Assembly: GCF_000963865.1 (NCBI RefSeq)
Contig: NZ_CP011071.1
Coordinates: 1,306,501-1,370,500, forward strand
Direction: 5' to 3'
Length of the DNA: 64,000 nucleotides
DNA from: Flagellimonas lutaonensis
GTDB lineage: Bacteria; Bacteroidota; Bacteroidia; Flavobacteriales; Flavobacteriaceae
Below the pieces are notes generated by a model. It worked only from the letters and a program-made list of their open reading frames with translations. It had not been told where the DNA came from and made no database searches. Below, piece after piece: positions 1 to 8,697 of this stretch. The number at the start of each line of letters is the position of its first letter. Within the stretch, counting starts at the first letter, position 1. A program made the position numbers and the translations under genes.

Positions 1-260
1 GTACGCTTTTGAGCACCACCCAACAAAAACAAACGGTGCCCAGTATAGCGGTGACACCCGTTGACACCACAGGGGCTGGAGATGCTTTTATAGGCTGTCT
101 GCTTTACCAGATTTCAGAATTGGCAAATTTTGAGTCGGTATTTTCCGATTTCGATTTATTGCTGAAAATGGTCCGAACGGCCAACAAGGCAGGCGCCATC
201 ACAACCACAAAATATGGGGCCATAGCCGCACTGCCCCACAAATCACAATTGATAGATTAG
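1..260 (+). CDS. PfkB-family sugar kinase (fructokinase-like), C-terminal part
   Basis: Only the last ~86 residues are in the window; the gene starts upstream of base 1. The ribokinase/PfkB signature DTTGAGDAFIG is clear: its GAGD stretch forms the anion hole and carries the catalytic Asp that activates the sugar hydroxyl. The stop is one base before the ATG of the amylosucrase-type gene, so the two are very probably co-transcribed. Amylosucrase releases fructose from sucrose, which makes fructose the likely substrate (ATP-dependent fructose phosphorylation in the cytoplasm). Substrate choice is inferred from the neighbour, not visible in the fragment. Confidence 0.85.
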   Translation, partial: TLLSTTQQKQTVPSIAVTPVDTTGAGDAFIGCLLYQISELANFESVFSDFDLLLKMVRTANKAGAITTTKYGAIAALPHKSQLID

Positions 261-261
261 C

Positions 262-2187
262 ATGAACCAAGCCGCCATACATCGGTTAATCTCATTTGGC
301 CTGGACAAAAAAGACCCTGAACTACTTTTTGACAAGCGGTTTACGGCCAATCTGACCTTGATCAAAGACCTGTTCTTTTTGCTTTACGACGAGGCCACAC
401 ATAAAAAGCACTTTGAACGACTGTTGAAGTTATTGCCCGAGCTCTTCGCGCAACGCCCCGAAGAACTTCGTTTGCAAGATGTGGAACGGATAGAAGCGGG
501 CAACTGGTACCAATCTGAAAAAATGGTGGGCATGCAGCTCTATGTCGACCATTTCAACAAAGATTTAAAAGGGGTTGCGAACAAGCTTTCCTACTTTAAG
601 GATCTGGGCATAAACTTTCTTCACCTCATGCCCATAACCACCCGCCCCGAAGGTGAAAACGACGGGGGTTATGCCGTTAATAGTTACCATGAAATCGACA
701 AAAGATACGGTACCAAAAAAGATTTGCTGGCCCTGACCAAAACAATGCGTGGCGAGAACATGTATTTGATGCTCGACTTTGTGGCCAACCACACCTCCAA
801 TGAATTTTCATGGGCCAAAAAAGCAAGGGAAGGAAGCAAAAAGTACCAAGAATATTATTATACTTTTTCTGACCGCACCATCCCCGACGAGTTTGAAAAG
901 AACCTGCCCGAAATCTTCCCGGAAACAGCTCCCGGAAATTTCACCTATGACCCAAAAATGAAAAAATGGGTGATGACGGTTTTCAACCCATACCAGTGGG
1001 ACTTGAATTACACGAACCCCGATGTTTTTCTCGAAATGCTGACCAATCTATGTAAGCTGGTCAACATGGGGGTCGATATTGTTCGGTTCGACGCATTGGC
1101 CTTTCTTTGGAAAAAACTGGGCACCATTTCCCAGAACCTCCCCGAGGCCCATGCCGTCATTGCGCTGTTCAAAATGTGCCTTCAAGTGGTGGCCCCCGGA
1201 ACCATATTTTTGGCAGAGGCCATTGTGGCCCCTCATGAAATATTAAAATATTTCGGCGAAGGCCCGACCAAGGGCAACGAATGTGAGGTGGCCTACAATG
1301 CATCTCTCATGGCATTGCTATGGAACTCGATTGCCACCAAGAAAACCAACTTGCTTTACAAGAGCTTGGGCAATTTGCCCGACAAGCCCAGAGACTGTAC
1401 CTGGATCAACTATATACGCTGCCACGATGATATTGGTTTGGGCCTTGATGACCGTTTCATTGCCGAGTTGGGCTGGAATCCACAGGGGCACCGCAAGTTT
1501 TTGCTCGATTATTACTGTCAGTGCCTCGAATGGTCTCCCGCTAAAGGGCTGCTCTTCATGTATAATCCAAAGACCGGCGATGGGCGCATAACGGGCAGTG
1601 CCGCATCACTGTTGGGGCTTGAGAAGGGCCTTGAAGAAAATGACCCCGAACGTATACGAACTTCAATCGACAAAATCATCATGCTGCACGGCATTGTTCT
1701 CTCTTTTGGCGGTATGCCCTTGATTTATGCAGGTGATGAAATCGCGACCTTGAACGATTATTCCTTTTTGGGTGATGATGCCAAAAAAGATGACAGTCGC
1801 TGGGTAAACCGGCCCACGCAAAACTGGAACACAGTTGGCCAACTCGACAACAAAGACCTACCCCAATCAAAAGTCTACCACGGTATAAAAAATCTTATTT
1901 CCATTCGAAAAAGAACCGCTGTTCTTTCAGACGAAAACAATTTAGAACTACACCATACCGGCAACCAGCATATTCTGGCTTTTGAACGGAATGGAAACAA
2001 GCAAGGTGTTTTGGTCGTATGCAATTTTGACGAATCGCCGCAAGTTATAAACGGTGGTTGGGTAGCCAAGTTGGGGTATCTAAAAGAGGCCTGTTACCAT
2101 GATATGGTCACCAACAAAAAATATGAGGTGAACAGTGGTTTTATAGAAGTAAAACCATACCAAATCTTATGGTTGAAAAAGCTTTAG
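262..2187 (+). CDS. Amylosucrase-like glycoside hydrolase family 13 enzyme
   Basis: A 641-residue GH13 enzyme close in length to Neisseria amylosucrase (about 636). The four conserved GH13 regions are present: DFVANHTS (172-179); RFDALAF with the nucleophile Asp277; LAEA with the acid/base Glu319; and RCHDDIGLG with the transition-state Asp389. Spacing of these residues matches amylosucrase (286/328/393 there) better than typical alpha-amylases. The helical N-terminal domain (about 1-85) typical of amylosucrases is also seen. No signal peptide, so cytoplasmic. Expected reaction: sucrose to alpha-1,4-glucan plus fructose; sucrose hydrolysis or phosphorolysis are alternatives. It follows a fructokinase-like gene by one base, consistent with sucrose use. 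The stop overlaps the end of the convergent downstream gene by 4 bases. Confidence 0.85.
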   Translation: MNQAAIHRLISFGLDKKDPELLFDKRFTANLTLIKDLFFLLYDEATHKKHFERLLKLLPELFAQRPEELRLQDVERIEAGNWYQSEKMVGMQLYVDHFNKDLKGVANKLSYFKDLGINFLHLMPITTRPEGENDGGYAVNSYHEIDKRYGTKKDLLALTKTMRGENMYLMLDFVANHTSNEFSWAKKAREGSKKYQEYYYTFSDRTIPDEFEKNLPEIFPETAPGNFTYDPKMKKWVMTVFNPYQWDLNYTNPDVFLEMLTNLCKLVNMGVDIVRFDALAFLWKKLGTISQNLPEAHAVIALFKMCLQVVAPGTIFLAEAIVAPHEILKYFGEGPTKGNECEVAYNASLMALLWNSIATKKTNLLYKSLGNLPDKPRDCTWINYIRCHDDIGLGLDDRFIAELGWNPQGHRKFLLDYYCQCLEWSPAKGLLFMYNPKTGDGRITGSAASLLGLEKGLEENDPERIRTSIDKIIMLHGIVLSFGGMPLIYAGDEIATLNDYSFLGDDAKKDDSRWVNRPTQNWNTVGQLDNKDLPQSKVYHGIKNLISIRKRTAVLSDENNLELHHTGNQHILAFERNGNKQGVLVVCNFDESPQVINGGWVAKLGYLKEACYHDMVTNKKYEVNSGFIEVKPYQILWLKKL

Positions 2188-3320
2188 TTGTAAGTGACCT
2201 TTCTAATAATGCGGAGGGTCTCCTTTAAAGACAGGTATACTTTCTGGTCGGCACTTTTTAACAGCGAACGGGCATTTTCCATAAGCTCTTTGGCCTCTTC
2301 GAACCCATTTAGATAACATAACAGCAACGTATCGGGCAAATGTTTTAAATCGTGTTTTTCCGCCGCGTTCAGCTCAATGTTGTTTTTCAATTTTTCCAGA
2401 ACCGCCTGATTGGCATTGAATATATGGTGCAGGGTCTTCTTATCGTATTGTGGCGGCTCAAACACCAACTTGCTGTTCAGTTGATAGGTGCCGTTTTCTG
2501 AAAAAGTAATGGTCACCTCTTCCAGTGGATAATAATTTTGCAATTTGCCCAGCCCAAGCTGCACATACTCGAGAATCGTAAACGAGTCATCATCATAGTC
2601 TATGCTGATTTCATCAAGTGCCGAATAGAACAGTTTCACCTGCTCGTTGATCAATTCAATGTCGACCCGCGAATAATATTCCTGACCTTTGACCTTTTTT
2701 TGGTGTCCCGCCCAGCAAACCACAAATTGCTCTTTAAAAACCTTATAATGGCTAGTGAGATTGGCATGCCGGTTATTGATAAAGTCTATGACCCCGTCAA
2801 GGGTCAGTTCTATGTTGTTGCGGGCATGCTGCTCAAGTTTGGCAACCGTTTCTGAGTTCACATCTTTGATCTCGATGTCAAAGACCTTTCGCATACTGAT
2901 ACTTCCTTCCCTAAAAAAGACAGAGCCACCATAATATTTCCAGATGTTCTTTCGGAGGGAGCAAATCTTGCCATTTGACCTGATGGTCACCAAACCCACT
3001 ACTTTTCCCTCGGGCAAATGGGGAAACTGGATATTCTCATAAGATATCAACGGTGGATTTTCTAAATAGGCGTTGACCAGGTTCTGAATTTTACTGTCGT
3101 CAAAAAAATCGACACCGACGATTTTATTGTCCTCATCCTCCACCCCGACCACGATATACGAATTGTTCTTCGGGTTGCTATTGGCCAGCGCACAGACATG
3201 CTTCAGAAACTTGGCCTTTCCCTCTTTTTCGCCAATGGAGATAAAACGTTTTTTGTCGTAAAAACTGTTCTCGTCGTTATGAGCTAGAAGGTTCTTGACA
3301 AGAAGGCGTTTGTTGATCAT
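2184..3320 (-). CDS. AlbA_2/Schlafen-like ATP-binding domain protein
   Basis: 378 residues. The N-terminal ~150 residues resemble the AlbA_2 (Schlafen-type, COG2865-like) domain: a stretch ending in FLKHVCALANSNP, then YIVVGVEDEDNKIVGVDFFDD, the typical pattern E-x-K-x(n)-ALANS-x(n)-G-V-x-D. The rest is helical and has no motif I recognise. No signal peptide or membrane segment. The start ATG overlaps the stop of the upstream SDR gene by 4 bases, so the two form an operon. AlbA_2 proteins elsewhere act as regulators or in nucleic-acid-linked stress functions; the role here is unknown. Widely kept in flavobacteria, from memory, so probably housekeeping rather than defence. Confidence 0.65.
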   Translation of the reverse strand: MINKRLLVKNLLAHNDENSFYDKKRFISIGEKEGKAKFLKHVCALANSNPKNNSYIVVGVEDEDNKIVGVDFFDDSKIQNLVNAYLENPPLISYENIQFPHLPEGKVVGLVTIRSNGKICSLRKNIWKYYGGSVFFREGSISMRKVFDIEIKDVNSETVAKLEQHARNNIELTLDGVIDFINNRHANLTSHYKVFKEQFVVCWAGHQKKVKGQEYYSRVDIELINEQVKLFYSALDEISIDYDDDSFTILEYVQLGLGKLQNYYPLEEVTITFSENGTYQLNSKLVFEPPQYDKKTLHHIFNANQAVLEKLKNNIELNAAEKHDLKHLPDTLLLCYLNGFEEAKELMENARSLLKSADQKVYLSLKETLRIIRKVTYN

Positions 3321-4069
3321 TTCTTGTTGATAATAGTTGAACTGGCCTGGTCAGTGGGCATTACAACCAAATCGGCAATGTTCACATGGGGGGGTCGGCT
3401 AATCGTAAACCAGATGATCTCGGCCACATCTTCCGGTTTTAAGGGTCGATAGCCTTGGTAGACCTTTTCGGCCCTTGTTGAATCGCCCTTGAAGCGCACC
3501 TCGCTGAACGCTGTTTCGACCAAACCTGGATTGATGGCCCCCACTCGAATACCATGGGCATTAAGGTCGATGCGCATGCCTTGGTTAATGGCGTCAACGG
3601 CATGCTTGCTAGCACAGTACACATTGCCCTTCGGATATACTTCTTTGCCGGCAGTGGAGCCGATGTTGATGATATGGCCCGCCTTTCGAGCAACCATTTG
3701 GGGCAAAACCGCTTTAGAGACATAGAGTAGGCCCTTCACGTTAATATCGAGCATGGCGTCCCAATCATCCATACTGCCCTCTTGAATAAGGTCGAGTCCG
3801 TGGGCGTTGCCAGCATTGTTGATCAAAATGTCGATGGTCGAAAAGGGTTCCGGCAACGAGCCAATGGCCTCGAAAACGGCCTCTCGGTGGCGGACATCAA
3901 AACTCAGGGTGGCAACTTTGGTATGCTCTTTTAGTTGTTCTTGAAGTGCATCCAATCGTTCTTGGCGCCGGCCACATAGTATCAAAACAAAGCCTTTTTC
4001 TGCCAATAGTTCGGCTGTGGCCTTGCCAATACCACTGGTTGCGCCGGTGATCAATACTGTTTTTTTCAT
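3317..4069 (-). CDS. Short-chain dehydrogenase/reductase (YdfG-like)
   Basis: 250-residue classical SDR. The Rossmann motif TGATSGIG is at 8-15, NNAG is present mid-domain, and the catalytic YxxxK is Tyr151/Lys155 (YCASK) preceded by IGSTAGKE, which carries the catalytic Ser. N-terminus and length resemble YdfG (NADP-dependent 3-hydroxy acid/serine dehydrogenase), but substrate cannot be read from sequence. Cytoplasmic. It lies 9 bases after the aldo/keto reductase gene and overlaps the AlbA_2 gene by 4, so the three minus-strand genes are one transcription unit. Confidence 0.8.
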   Translation of the reverse strand: MKKTVLITGATSGIGKATAELLAEKGFVLILCGRRQERLDALQEQLKEHTKVATLSFDVRHREAVFEAIGSLPEPFSTIDILINNAGNAHGLDLIQEGSMDDWDAMLDINVKGLLYVSKAVLPQMVARKAGHIINIGSTAGKEVYPKGNVYCASKHAVDAINQGMRIDLNAHGIRVGAINPGLVETAFSEVRFKGDSTRAEKVYQGYRPLKPEDVAEIIWFTISRPPHVNIADLVVMPTDQASSTIINKK

Positions 4070-4078
4070 AACTTGAAT

Positions 4079-4936
4079 TTACGGAACCTCATGTCCGAGA
4101 CTGGCCTCCAAAAGCATGAACCAGTCTTCGAGCCCAAGTTCAATTTGCGTGGCTTGCCTTGCCATAGACAAGCGCTCTTTGTTTGTTGTGCCCACTACCG
4201 GAAAAACCTTGGCCGGATGCCTCATCAGCCACGTCAACAACAACACATCGGCAGCAACACCGTACTTTTTTACCAATGTTGAAAGCACTTTCGTCAACCG
4301 GTGTTTTTGTTCGCTGTTGCCAGAAAAAAATCCTCCCAGCGGACTCCAGGCCATGGCTTTTCGCTTATTGATGATGCAATCGTCAAATGTGCCATCATAC
4401 ATTGGGTCGCAGTGCAACAATGAAAACTCGACCTGGTTGGCCTCGACCGGCACATGGGTCTCTATCAAGGCAATTTGTGAGGGGGTAAAATTAGAGACCC
4501 CGAATTGCTTGATCTTTCCATCTTTCATCAATGTCTGAACAGCCTGTGCGATTTCATCAGGGTGCATCAAGGGGCTGGGTCTATGCAAGAGCATCAGGTC
4601 AAGGTAATCTGTCTTGAGTTTTTTCAAAGACTCTTCGACTGACCAAATAATATATGCCCTGTCGTATTGGTAATGCTTTACCATGTTGTTTCGCCCTTGG
4701 GTCATTTGAATGCCACACTTGCTGATAAACTGTACCTGCTCTCTGGCGATTCCACTTTCTGCAAAGGCATCCCCGAACACTTGCTCATTTTGGTAATCGC
4801 CATAAATATCGGCATGGTCGAAAGAGGTGATGCCGATTTCAAGGCAATGTTGCATCAGGTCGACCATTTCTTTTTGTGAAAGCTGTTTGCCCCAACTTCC
4901 CCAGGTCATGGTGCCAGCGATAATTCTTGAAAACAT
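4079..4936 (-). CDS. Aldo/keto reductase (YdhF-like)
   Basis: 285 residues, a single AKR (beta/alpha)8 barrel. Visible family features: N-terminal GTMTWGSWG; FDHADIYGDY with the catalytic Asp and Tyr (DxxxxY); a Lys in FISKCGIQ; and DLMLLHRPSP with the catalytic His; then FGVSNF. These are typical of the YdhF/AKR11-type oxidoreductases that reduce carbonyl compounds with NADPH. First gene of a three-gene minus-strand operon with an SDR and an AlbA_2 protein; divergent from the MoxR/Bat operon across a 171-base gap in which I see AT-rich sequence but no clear consensus promoter. Physiological substrate unknown. Confidence 0.8.
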   Translation of the reverse strand: MFSRIIAGTMTWGSWGKQLSQKEMVDLMQHCLEIGITSFDHADIYGDYQNEQVFGDAFAESGIAREQVQFISKCGIQMTQGRNNMVKHYQYDRAYIIWSVEESLKKLKTDYLDLMLLHRPSPLMHPDEIAQAVQTLMKDGKIKQFGVSNFTPSQIALIETHVPVEANQVEFSLLHCDPMYDGTFDDCIINKRKAMAWSPLGGFFSGNSEQKHRLTKVLSTLVKKYGVAADVLLLTWLMRHPAKVFPVVGTTNKERLSMARQATQIELGLEDWFMLLEASLGHEVP

Positions 4937-5107
4937 GAATGCTTGTTTGGTGTGTTCTGAAAATATAAAATTAATCCCTTAAATACTTCATAAAACTTGG
5001 GCTTTCGTGATATTTTTAACCATTAATTAACAGGCCGATTTTAAATAAATCTTCATTTTGCGGTCTATTTAATTTGCTCATACAACTTACGTTACGATTT
5101 TTATTAT

Positions 5108-6109
5108 ATGGAGGAAAATACTACGGTTGACATTAGCGCTGTGAACGAGAAAATTGAGAAGGAGAGTGCGTTTATTGATTTGCTCAGGCAAGAAATAAAC
5201 AAGGTCATTGTAGGACAGAAAGTAATGGTCGAGCGGCTGCTCATCGGTCTGTTGGGCCAAGGCCATATTTTGTTGGAAGGAGTGCCCGGCCTAGCCAAGA
5301 CCTTGGCCATCAACACCCTTGCAAAAGCCGTCAAGGGAAGTTTTAGCAGAATACAGTTCACGCCCGATCTTTTGCCCGCCGATGTTATCGGCACCCTTAT
5401 TTACAACATCAAAGAGAACGACTTCTCTATTAAGAAAGGTCCGATTTTCGCCAATTTTGTTTTGGCAGACGAAATCAACCGGGCACCTGCCAAAGTGCAG
5501 TCGGCCCTGTTGGAGGCCATGCAAGAGAAACAGGTTACGATCGGTGATGAAACCTTTAACCTGAACCCCCCCTTTTTGGTGATGGCCACACAAAACCCCG
5601 TTGAACAAGAGGGTACCTATCCATTGCCTGAAGCACAGGTTGACCGTTTTATGTTGAAGACCGTCATCGACTATCCGAAATTTACCGAAGAACAACTCAT
5701 TATTCGCCAGAATTTGAACGGAATCTTGAACGAGGTCAAGCCCGTCATTACCCTAAAACAGATTCTACAGGCGCAAGAAGCTGCCCGTCAGGTGTATATG
5801 GATGAGAAAATCGAGAAGTACATTCTCGACTTGGTGTTCGCGACCCGTTATCCTGAGAAATTCGGATTGGAGAACCTCAAGCCACTGATAAGTTTCGGTG
5901 CTTCGCCACGAGGCAGTATCAATTTGGCGATTGCCTCAAAATGCCATGCCTTTATAAAGCGCAGGGGCTATGTAATACCCGAAGATGTACGGGCCGTAGT
6001 GCATGATGTACTGCGACACAGAATCGGCATCACCTATGAGGCCGAGGCCGAAAACGTCACTTCTGAAGAAATCATCAACCGAATCGTGAATGAGGTTGAA
6101 GTACCCTAG
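5108..6109 (+). CDS. moxR: MoxR-family AAA+ ATPase of the Bat operon
   Basis: 333 residues. Walker A GVPGLAKT is at 58-65, Walker B LADEINRAP around Asp121/Glu122, then sensor-1 MATQNP and the QEGTYPLPEAQVDRF motif that marks MoxR proteins. MoxR ATPases work as chaperone-like factors with von Willebrand A (VWA) proteins; here four related genes (DUF58, BatA, BatB and partners) follow on the same strand. Cytoplasmic. First gene of the operon; upstream a TTTG (5073-5076) precedes a weak TACGATTT (5093-5100) that could be the promoter, but the match is poor. Confidence 0.92.
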   Translation: MEENTTVDISAVNEKIEKESAFIDLLRQEINKVIVGQKVMVERLLIGLLGQGHILLEGVPGLAKTLAINTLAKAVKGSFSRIQFTPDLLPADVIGTLIYNIKENDFSIKKGPIFANFVLADEINRAPAKVQSALLEAMQEKQVTIGDETFNLNPPFLVMATQNPVEQEGTYPLPEAQVDRFMLKTVIDYPKFTEEQLIIRQNLNGILNEVKPVITLKQILQAQEAARQVYMDEKIEKYILDLVFATRYPEKFGLENLKPLISFGASPRGSINLAIASKCHAFIKRRGYVIPEDVRAVVHDVLRHRIGITYEAEAENVTSEEIINRIVNEVEVP

Positions 6110-6179
6110 GGTTCGTCGTTTCGCGTTCAACGTTCCAACCTAAAAACATTGAACCAGTACGGTGCAAAATTGAACCTGA

Positions 6180-7046
6180 ATGGATACCAAAGAACTACTT
6201 AAAAAAGTACGAAAGATAGAGATCAAGACACGTCGGCTGTCAGATCATATCTTTGGCGGTGAGTACCACTCTACCTTTAAGGGTCGCGGTATGACGTTCA
6301 GCGAAGTGCGTCAATACCAGTTCGGTGACGACGTGCGTTCTATTGACTGGAATGTGACCGCCCGTTACAACGAACCTTTTGTGAAGGTTTTCGAAGAAGA
6401 GCGTGAACTCACCATGATGCTTTTGGTAGATGTCAGCGGTTCAGAATTCTTCGGCACCACCAACCAGTTCAAAAAAGAATTGATAACAGAGATATCTGCG
6501 ACCTTGGCCTTCTCGGCCATGCAGAACAACGATAAGGTCGGTTTGATTCTATTTGCGGAGGAAGTAGAACTTTTTATCCCTCCCAAAAAAGGGAAAAGCC
6601 ATGTTCTGAGGATCATTCGCGAACTGTTGGAGTTCAAACCGAACACCTCGGGTACGAACCTCGGTGAGGCCCTCAAGTTTTTGACCAACGTGATGAAGAA
6701 AAAGGCCATCGTGTTCGTGCTTTCCGATTTTATTGCAGATGATTACGACAACACCCTCCGAATAGTTGGTAACAAACACGATGTAACGGGTATTCGGGTG
6801 TATGATGAAAAAGAAAAGGCCATTCCCAACCTAGGGGTGGTTCAAATGCTCGATCCTGAGACAGGTGATGTGCGCCTGGTGAACACCAAGTCGAAAAAAG
6901 TTCGGATGGACTATGCCAAATACCACCGCAACAAAGTGGACTATTTTACCGACTCTTTCGCCAAATCGGGTAGTGGCATCATTCATTGCAGGGTCGATGA
7001 AAGCTACGTGAGAAAACTATTGGGCTATTTTAAACAAAGGGGCTGA
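6180..7046 (+). CDS. DUF58 domain protein (VWA-like)
   Basis: 288 residues. The hallmark DUF58 stretch is present: GRGMTFSEVRQYQFGDDVR followed by SIDWNVTAR, and then LLVDVSGS, a VWA-like metal-binding start. No membrane segment, so this is the soluble type. DUF58 proteins always travel with MoxR ATPases, and the gene sits 70 bases after moxR and ends one base before the next ATG. Expected role: partner or substrate of MoxR in assembling the Bat membrane complex. Molecular function of the family is not firmly known. Confidence 0.88.
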   Translation: MDTKELLKKVRKIEIKTRRLSDHIFGGEYHSTFKGRGMTFSEVRQYQFGDDVRSIDWNVTARYNEPFVKVFEEERELTMMLLVDVSGSEFFGTTNQFKKELITEISATLAFSAMQNNDKVGLILFAEEVELFIPPKKGKSHVLRIIRELLEFKPNTSGTNLGEALKFLTNVMKKKAIVFVLSDFIADDYDNTLRIVGNKHDVTGIRVYDEKEKAIPNLGVVQMLDPETGDVRLVNTKSKKVRMDYAKYHRNKVDYFTDSFAKSGSGIIHCRVDESYVRKLLGYFKQRG

Positions 7047-7047
7047 A

Positions 7048-8697
7048 ATGAAGGTTGAAACACGGATCAAGAAATATGAAGGGGTGCCAAAGACAATGTT
7101 GGTGCTGTTTCTTATATGCTGTTCGGTTCAACTTGTACGGGCCCAGTCAAAGGTCAGTGCCGAAATCGACACCGCTTCCATAAAAATCGGTGAACAGATC
7201 CGGTACAAGATCACGGTAGAGACCGACACCACCGATATGGTGTTTTTCCCTGAAGACCAGACCTTTTCACCTCTCGAGATGGTCGAGGCCCTTGGCATCG
7301 ATACGGTAAAGAGCGAAGACCGAATGGTGCTGCAGCGCCTGTATGCCCTGACGCAGTTCGATAGCGGCACCTATACCATTCCGCCGCAGCGTATTGCCAT
7401 CAACGAAAAACCTTTTTTCACCGATTCTTTCAGAATAGCGGTCGCCACGGTGCCGGTAGACACCCTGAAGCAGAAAATGTACGATATAAAGCCGCTGATA
7501 GAGGTTGAAAAGAACAACGCAAAGACCATAGCCATCATAGTGGGCATCCTTTTGGCACTTCTGCTCATCGGAGGACTGGTCTATTGGTTCTTCCTTCGAA
7601 AAAAGCCCTTGACCGAAGAAGAAAAAGAAGCGTTGCTGCCCCCTTATGACAGGGCATTGCTCGAACTGAAAAAGTTGGATAATTCGCGCTATCTCATTCA
7701 AGACGAATACAAAAAATATTACTCAGAACTCACCAACATCGTTCGTTCGTACCTTGAGGAAGAGGTACACGTTTCTGCTTTGGAAAGCACCACCAACCAG
7801 CTCATAGAACGCTTGGAAATGCTCAAGGATGCCGGTGAACTCAAGCTTGACGAAACTACCATTCAACAGTTCAAAAAGGTACTTGAAACGGCCGATTTGG
7901 TGAAGTTTGCCAAATCAAGGCCCGAGACCAAGGCTGCCGAAGAAGACCGTAAACTGGTCGAACAGATTGTGGTAAAGACCAAAGAGGCCCTGCCCGAACC
8001 CACAGAAGAAGAGCTTCTGCAAGACGAGGAATACCTACAAGAGCTTGCCAGGCAAAAACGACGCAAGAAAATCTATTGGGCAGCCGCCATAATGGCGGGC
8101 ATTCTATTTTTTGGATCCGCCGCTTCCATTGCCTACTTCGGTTTCAAAGAGGTAAAAGACACGGTGCTCGGCCATCCCTCAAAAGAATTGTTGGAAGGTG
8201 AGTGGATCAGTAGCTCTTATGGTTTTCCCCCAATCGAATTGGAGACTCCTGAGGTGTTGGTACGGCAAGAGGTTGCCATTCCGCCCGAGGCAAAGGCCAA
8301 GATTGATGACACCCAGACCTTTGTGTACAACAATCCGAAGGGGGTTTTCACCATAGCTGCCTCATCTACCACTTTTACCGAGCCCAAAGAGCCCGATTTT
8401 GAGAAAACGCTGGAGCAGATCTTAAAAAGCTACGAAGAAAAAGGCGCTAGAAACATCATCACCAAACAAGAAGAGTTTGTGACCAAATCTGGTGTGCAGG
8501 GCTTAAAAGTATATGGAAGCGGACAGTTTAAGGTGCCCGATTCAGACAATTTGGTGCGTGGCAAATATGCTATCATCAGTTTTGGCGGTAAGGGCTTTCA
8601 ACAGCAGATATTGCTGAACTGGCTCGACGGCGATGAGTATGCTGAAAAGATTGTGGAACGAATTTTGGCTTCGGTCGATGTAAAAGCACAGGTGTGA
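7048..8697 (+). CDS. BatD-like two-membrane-segment protein of the Bat operon
   Basis: 549 residues. An N-terminal hydrophobic segment (about 17-32) ends in a likely signal cleavage VRA-QS, followed by a periplasmic beta-rich domain like the BatD N-terminus (KVSAEIDTASIKIGEQIRY). Then a membrane helix (about 165-185), a charged helical cytoplasmic part (190-340) with the pattern YSELTNIVRSYLEEE, a second membrane helix (about 347-369), and a second exported domain of ~180 residues with no motif I know. The stop TGA shares one base with the batA ATG. Position between DUF58 and BatA is the normal place for this protein in flavobacterial Bat operons. It probably anchors the VWA complex in the inner membrane. 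Confidence 0.7.
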   Translation: MKVETRIKKYEGVPKTMLVLFLICCSVQLVRAQSKVSAEIDTASIKIGEQIRYKITVETDTTDMVFFPEDQTFSPLEMVEALGIDTVKSEDRMVLQRLYALTQFDSGTYTIPPQRIAINEKPFFTDSFRIAVATVPVDTLKQKMYDIKPLIEVEKNNAKTIAIIVGILLALLLIGGLVYWFFLRKKPLTEEEKEALLPPYDRALLELKKLDNSRYLIQDEYKKYYSELTNIVRSYLEEEVHVSALESTTNQLIERLEMLKDAGELKLDETTIQQFKKVLETADLVKFAKSRPETKAAEEDRKLVEQIVVKTKEALPEPTEEELLQDEEYLQELARQKRRKKIYWAAAIMAGILFFGSAASIAYFGFKEVKDTVLGHPSKELLEGEWISSSYGFPPIELETPEVLVRQEVAIPPEAKAKIDDTQTFVYNNPKGVFTIAASSTTFTEPKEPDFEKTLEQILKSYEEKGARNIITKQEEFVTKSGVQGLKVYGSGQFKVPDSDNLVRGKYAIISFGGKGFQQQILLNWLDGDEYAEKIVERILASVDVKAQV

